Under the pieces are notes generated by a model. It made no database searches, was not told the DNA's origin, and worked only from the letters and a program-made list of their open reading frames with translations. Source: Epiperipatus broadwayi (taxonomy: Eukaryota; Onychophora; Udeonychophora; Euonychophora; Peripatidae). From it: 64,000 nucleotides of DNA. Every line of letters begins with the position of its first letter. The stretch's first letter is position 1. A program made the position numbers and the translations under genes. Positions 60,363 through 64,000 of this stretch are shown here, piece by piece. Where the stretch lies: contig JAQFVV010006246.1 of the NCBI GenBank assembly GCA_028023455.1, positions 4,664,363 through 4,728,362 on the forward strand. Reading direction: 5' to 3'.

Positions 60363-60851
60363 TGAGTAAGTTGTTTTTTTTTCTTATTCTTATCTATTCA
60401 ACTTATTTATAACTACATTAATATTATTTAGTTTTTTTATATATGCTATAATTTTGATGTCTACATCCATATAAAAAAGCCTCTGTTGTTTATATTGAAA
60501 AATTCTATGCACTTGCAGTTCAATAAACAATACATATTCTATTGTAATCACTGTTTAGCAGCAAAAGATGAGCTATTATACATTATAGACGTTGAATGCG
60601 AAGGAGGGCTTGGAACAAAAAAAGCTCAGTTTGTGAATCCCCTGTAGTTATTCTTAATTCTTCAATGAATGCATAACTGAATGCACCCTCAGTAAAATAT
60701 TTATAAATATATGGCCTCAGTTACAGTAGTCATGATTTATAGTGTGCTAAATAATACATGTTCTTTTCTAATTAGTGTTTATCAAAATAACATGTACATT
60801 AAATGCAAGAACAGCTTGGAACATAATATAGCATAGTTTGTATCTCCACTG
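59876..60851. mobile_element. Possible decayed pogo/Tc1-like element
   Basis: CAGTGGAG at 59876-59883 and CTCCACTG at 60844-60851 are exact inverted termini, each next to TA, as expected for a Tc1/mariner-superfamily insertion. The match continues weakly (CAAATTAT versus CAAACTAT on the inverse strand). A second right-end-like sequence (CAGTTTGTGAATCCCCTGTA) lies near 60630, so the locus may be rearranged. No transposase frame was seen. Confidence 0.4.
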
Positions 60852-61645
60852 TACCTCAGTAGTTTTGATTTAAAATTATAAAATAAATCTAGATGTGACT
60901 GACTCTTAAAAACAATAACATAAACCCTAACTCTTAGACTAATTGTCTATTTGATTTATTGTCACAGATGCATTTCTAGAGGTGACTATGCTAAATTTAA
61001 AAAAACATTTGATAATTTTCAATTATTCCAGCATTTTTCATTCACTTTTATAATATAACCACTAATTATTTGAAAACAATGTTTTACCCACTTTCATCAT
61101 TATTTTATTATAATCAGAATTTTAATGAATCTTTATTATACAGTATAAATATTATAATTATTGTACTCTTTATGCTGAATGTGTTCATTTTTTAAAATAT
61201 GTATATGTATTTATTATAAATGCAATTTTAAAAAGGGGGTAAGATATCAAAAAATATTTGTCATAGTAATGAATGTAATATATTTAGAAATTTTCTTATT
61301 TAACTATCTTATTAATTAAGAATGTATTTACTGGATTAATTTTTAATAAAAAGTTGTATTTGCGCCACATTATATAATGTGTGTGAATGTTTATATGTAT
61401 GTGCTTGTTTATATAAACAAAGTGTGAGCTCTTGTTCACTAATTTGTGCCATTTTCTAAGAGTTTTAAAACAAAATATATTATTGCATTTTTGATAGTCA
61501 TCAACATTGATGAAAATGTCTTACACTTATAGGCACAGATCCATTGATTTAACTTTTATTTGTCTATAATTTTACTTATTATGATTAATTGCATTTTGAA
61601 TTTTTGTTAACTTTTTTAATGAAATTATGTATTTGTTTTGATCAG
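60852..61645. other. End of intron 12
   Basis: AT-rich, no feature. Ends with a TTTTGATCAG acceptor. Confidence 0.6.
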
Positions 61646-61808
61646 ATCTATGATGGACCTGATAAATCTTTTCCTAAAATTGGTCGTTATTGTGGACGTA
61701 CCATTTCAAGTAATATGACTGCAACCACAAATATGCTTTTCATTTCATTTGTGACAGATGATCAAACACATGATAAAGGTTTTAAAGCAACATTTACATC
61801 TCTTGATG
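61646..61808 (+). CDS. CUB exon 13 (second half of CUB G)
   Basis: The 163-nt exon enters in phase 0 and leaves in phase 1. It begins IYDGPDKSFPKIGRYCGR (fourth Cys), then NMLFISFVTDDQTHDKGFKATF. With exon 12 it forms the most canonical CUB of the set, with Glu, Asp and Asp ligand positions all present. It ends in phase 1 before GTAAGA, so at least one further exon is expected beyond the window. Confidence 0.92.
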
Positions 61809-62584
61809 GTAAGAATTTAATGATATTTCATTTAGGATTTTGCAGTTATGGTATATTATGTGTATTAATATATACTAGAAATTTACAATGTGTAAACATG
61901 TATTATCCTTATAAGGTTTAAGTTCTTAGTATACATGCAAAAAATGTAATTATTTTTATCTTCTTAGCAGTTAGATATTGAGGCTTTGGTCTTTTGTACA
62001 TATATATAATATTTAAATACATATATTTTTTATACTAAACAATAAAATTATAAGGGATTTGAACTCCTTTTAAACTGCCTATAGATATCCACTTGACCAC
62101 ATATATATGAAAAAATAGATATTTCATGCTGAACCAGCACTCACTATCTCCCACACATATGCACAATTAGTGCTCTATCTATGGACAGGCTTCAATTTTC
62201 TTAATATGTCCATTTAATTGGGATGCAAAAAAAAAAGTAAACTGACAGACTGACTGATGCCTTCATCCTTTTGGATGCATCAGCCTGGCAGTTTACTTTG
62301 ACTCTTGGCCTGGGGAAGTTGTTCTAGATTAAGTGATTTAAAAGGATTACTCGACACATTCAAAATTTTCATCTAAACATTCATTAAAAATATTGTATTA
62401 CTATATACATATATGTTTGTATTTTAAACCCCTTAAGAACTATGCACTTCCTTTAAATAAAGAAAAGCTTGAAATTTGCAGTCCATTCAAAAGGATTGAA
62501 CAGGCTTCAAAATTCAAGCATTTCTTTATTTAAATGGGAGTGGGGCTGAAATAATATAGCTGTGAGCATTTAAAATATTTTATA
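61809..62584. other. Start of intron 13, with a 60-nt hairpin
   Basis: AT-rich. At 62236-62298 AGTAAACTG...CTGATGC...CATCC TTTT GGATG...CATCAG...CAGTTTACT forms a stem with small bulges and a four-base loop, directly after an A-run. Confidence 0.65.
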
Positions 62585-63800
62585 TCATCATTATCAATCC
62601 ATTGCAGGATGAAGGTCTCTCCAAGTTCAATCCATTTTCTCTAATCTTTAGCTTCTCTTCTCCACATCACTCCTGCACACAGTCTTATTTCATCCATCCA
62701 TCTCACATTGTGGTCTCTTTCTGGGTCTTTTACAATCTCTTGGAATCCAATTTAAGATTTCAATTGTCTGTCTATTATCATCTCTTCTAACAATATGTCC
62801 AGCCCAACTCAATTTCAGTCTTTTAATTTTTTCAATGAGGTAGCAGCTGTTTGTTCTCTTACACATATATTGTGTTTTCGATCTCTTCTTGTTACTCCCA
62901 CCCTGCATCTCTCCATACTTCTTTGAGTGGTCTGACATCTCTGTATTATTCTTCTATTAAGTGTCCAAGTCTCAGATTTATAAGTAAGAACTGGTAAAAC
63001 ACATTTATTAAAAACCTTCCTTTTTAAACACATAGGCATATTTCCTTTTAGTATCAAGTTATTTCTACCAAAAGCACTCCAACCAAGTTTTAATTCTATG
63101 ATTAATTTCATCCATTATGTTTCTACCTGTATTAATAATCTGACCAAGATATTTGTAGCTGCTAACTTCTTATAACTCATCATAATCAATCTTTATTTTC
63201 ATACTTTGAGAAAATCCATTAAACATTACTTTAGTCTGTTTAACATTTGTCTTTAATTCTACTTTCATCTGATAACTCCTGCAACATTTCCTGCCTCTCT
63301 AAAGCATTATTTGCAAAAACAACTACATCATCTGCAAAATCTAAATGACTTAAGAAATCTCCATTTACTTTCACTCCTTTAGCTTCCCATTTTAATCCAC
63401 AAAATACTTCTTGCAGCACTGCTGTAAAAAGTTTTGGAGATATGGAGTCACCCTGTCTTTCACCCTTCTCAATGTTGACTTTCCCAGTAGCATTATGTAA
63501 TATAATTGTTGCTGTTGCATTTTTATAAATATTCTTTAAAATATGACAATATCCTGGATCTATACCTTGATGACCCAATGCTTTAATCACTGAAGAAATG
63601 TTTATAGAATCAAATGCCTTTTCATAATCTACAAGTCCTAAGTATAATGGCAACTCATATTCATTTGTCCTCTCTATAACTTCTCTCAATACCTGGATAT
63701 GATGTACTATACTCAAACCACTTTTAAATACAGCTTGTTCTCTTGGTTGGTGGAAATCCAATGTTCTCTGTAAAAGAGTTGTAATTATCTTCAATTTTTA
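62585..63800 (-). mobile_element. RTE 3' half, the least decayed RT in the window
   Basis: The minus-strand frame 63794-63240 (184 codons) is uninterrupted and shows QRTLDFHQPREQA, LGLVDYEKAFDSINISS, ERQGDSISPKLFTAVLQ and LDFADDVVVFANNA with the catalytic ADD box. Frames at 63111-62815 and 62938-62690 continue with CLKRKVFNKCVLPVL, SETWTLNRR and LSWAGHIVRRDDNR. The 3' end lies near 62585 in ATCATCATTATC. It is 5'-truncated near 63797, so the endonuclease is missing. It belongs to the same family as 14165-17240. Confidence 0.9.
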
Positions 63801-64000
63801 TGCTTTTTTCTCACTTAGCTAAATTTATGTAATTTTTATTTTTTTATATTCTTCTAAATAATTGCTCCATAAAAAAATATATCTTCGGTAATACATACAG
63901 AAGTTAATGAACATCTTCACAGTAATTTATCCAGCTTTTGATTTGCTTTAGAAGTATCTGCAAACTGGGGGTAGAAATTATAAGCTGCATCAAATAAATG
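63801..64000. other. Window end, AT-rich
   Basis: Nothing recognised. Presumed intron 13. Confidence 0.5.

Larger units (their letters stand above)
3768..61808 (+). other. Partial multi-CUB (cubilin-like) gene, 13 exons
   Basis: Thirteen exons of one + strand gene carry half a CUB domain plus six whole ones. I derived each exon from CUB homology, AG acceptors, GT donors and codon phase; all twelve junctions agree in phase and the joined 2260 nt has no stop. Each CUB is split over two exons. CUB hallmarks repeat: CGG start, SPN or related turn, CxW or similar second Cys, NC..DY(L/V)E, YCG, and a closing (S/T)D....GF strand. Tandem CUB arrays of this kind are known from cubilin, where they bind ligands in a calcium-dependent way outside the cell. 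No signal peptide, EGF repeats, membrane segment or terminus lies in the window, so the exact family is inferred. Introns range from 215 to 13649 nt and are filled with mobile elements. Confidence 0.85.

Overview
This window is non-viral animal nuclear DNA. It is AT-rich, has long introns, GT..AG splice sites, and many fossil transposable elements. Domain content points to an invertebrate metazoan, but nothing visible fixes the species. There is no prokaryotic gene organisation, no intact rRNA or tRNA gene and no CRISPR array.

The only host gene I can support lies on the + strand across almost the whole window (3768 to 61808) and continues past both ends. It has thirteen exons totalling 2260 nt (about 753 codons). 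They join without a stop and with matching phases at every junction, and encode the second half of one CUB domain followed by six complete CUB domains. The tandem CUB array most resembles cubilin-type endocytic receptors or another large extracellular CUB protein. Every intron between CUB domains is phase 1. Introns inside CUB domains vary in phase and position. Coding sequence is about 4 percent of the locus.

The introns hold the rest. Intron 2 (5035-18683) contains two 1.6-2.0 kb LTR-like arms in inverted orientation around a Gypsy RNase H/integrase remnant, the 3' end of a second Gypsy with its LTR, a decayed RTE-type LINE, and a short hAT element with an exact 8-bp target duplication. Intron 4 holds a broken minus-strand Gypsy with a 23-bp snap-back hairpin and a duplicated repeat. 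Intron 6 holds two RTE fragments tail to tail, a tRNA-like relic, a 0.65 kb fold-back element and a nearly intact Gypsy/Ty3 element (35241-39637) with identical-length 192-bp LTRs, a 5-bp target duplication and one gag-pol frame broken only by three TGA codons. It also holds a SINE-like repeat with a 14-bp target duplication. Introns 7 to 12 hold more RTE pieces, a possible piggyBac-type MITE, a second copy of the SINE-like repeat with a 13-bp duplication, two head-to-head Penelope-like elements with GIY-YIG endonuclease remnants, a TTAA-flanked fold-back MITE and a possible pogo/Tc1-like element. The window ends in a minus-strand RTE copy after the last visible exon.

No element looks fully autonomous as written. 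The Gypsy at 35-39.6 kb is the youngest. The most unusual structures are the inverted-LTR composite, the TGA-only decay of the Gypsy frames, the SINE-like family with a rearranged fold-back copy, and the head-to-head Penelope pair.
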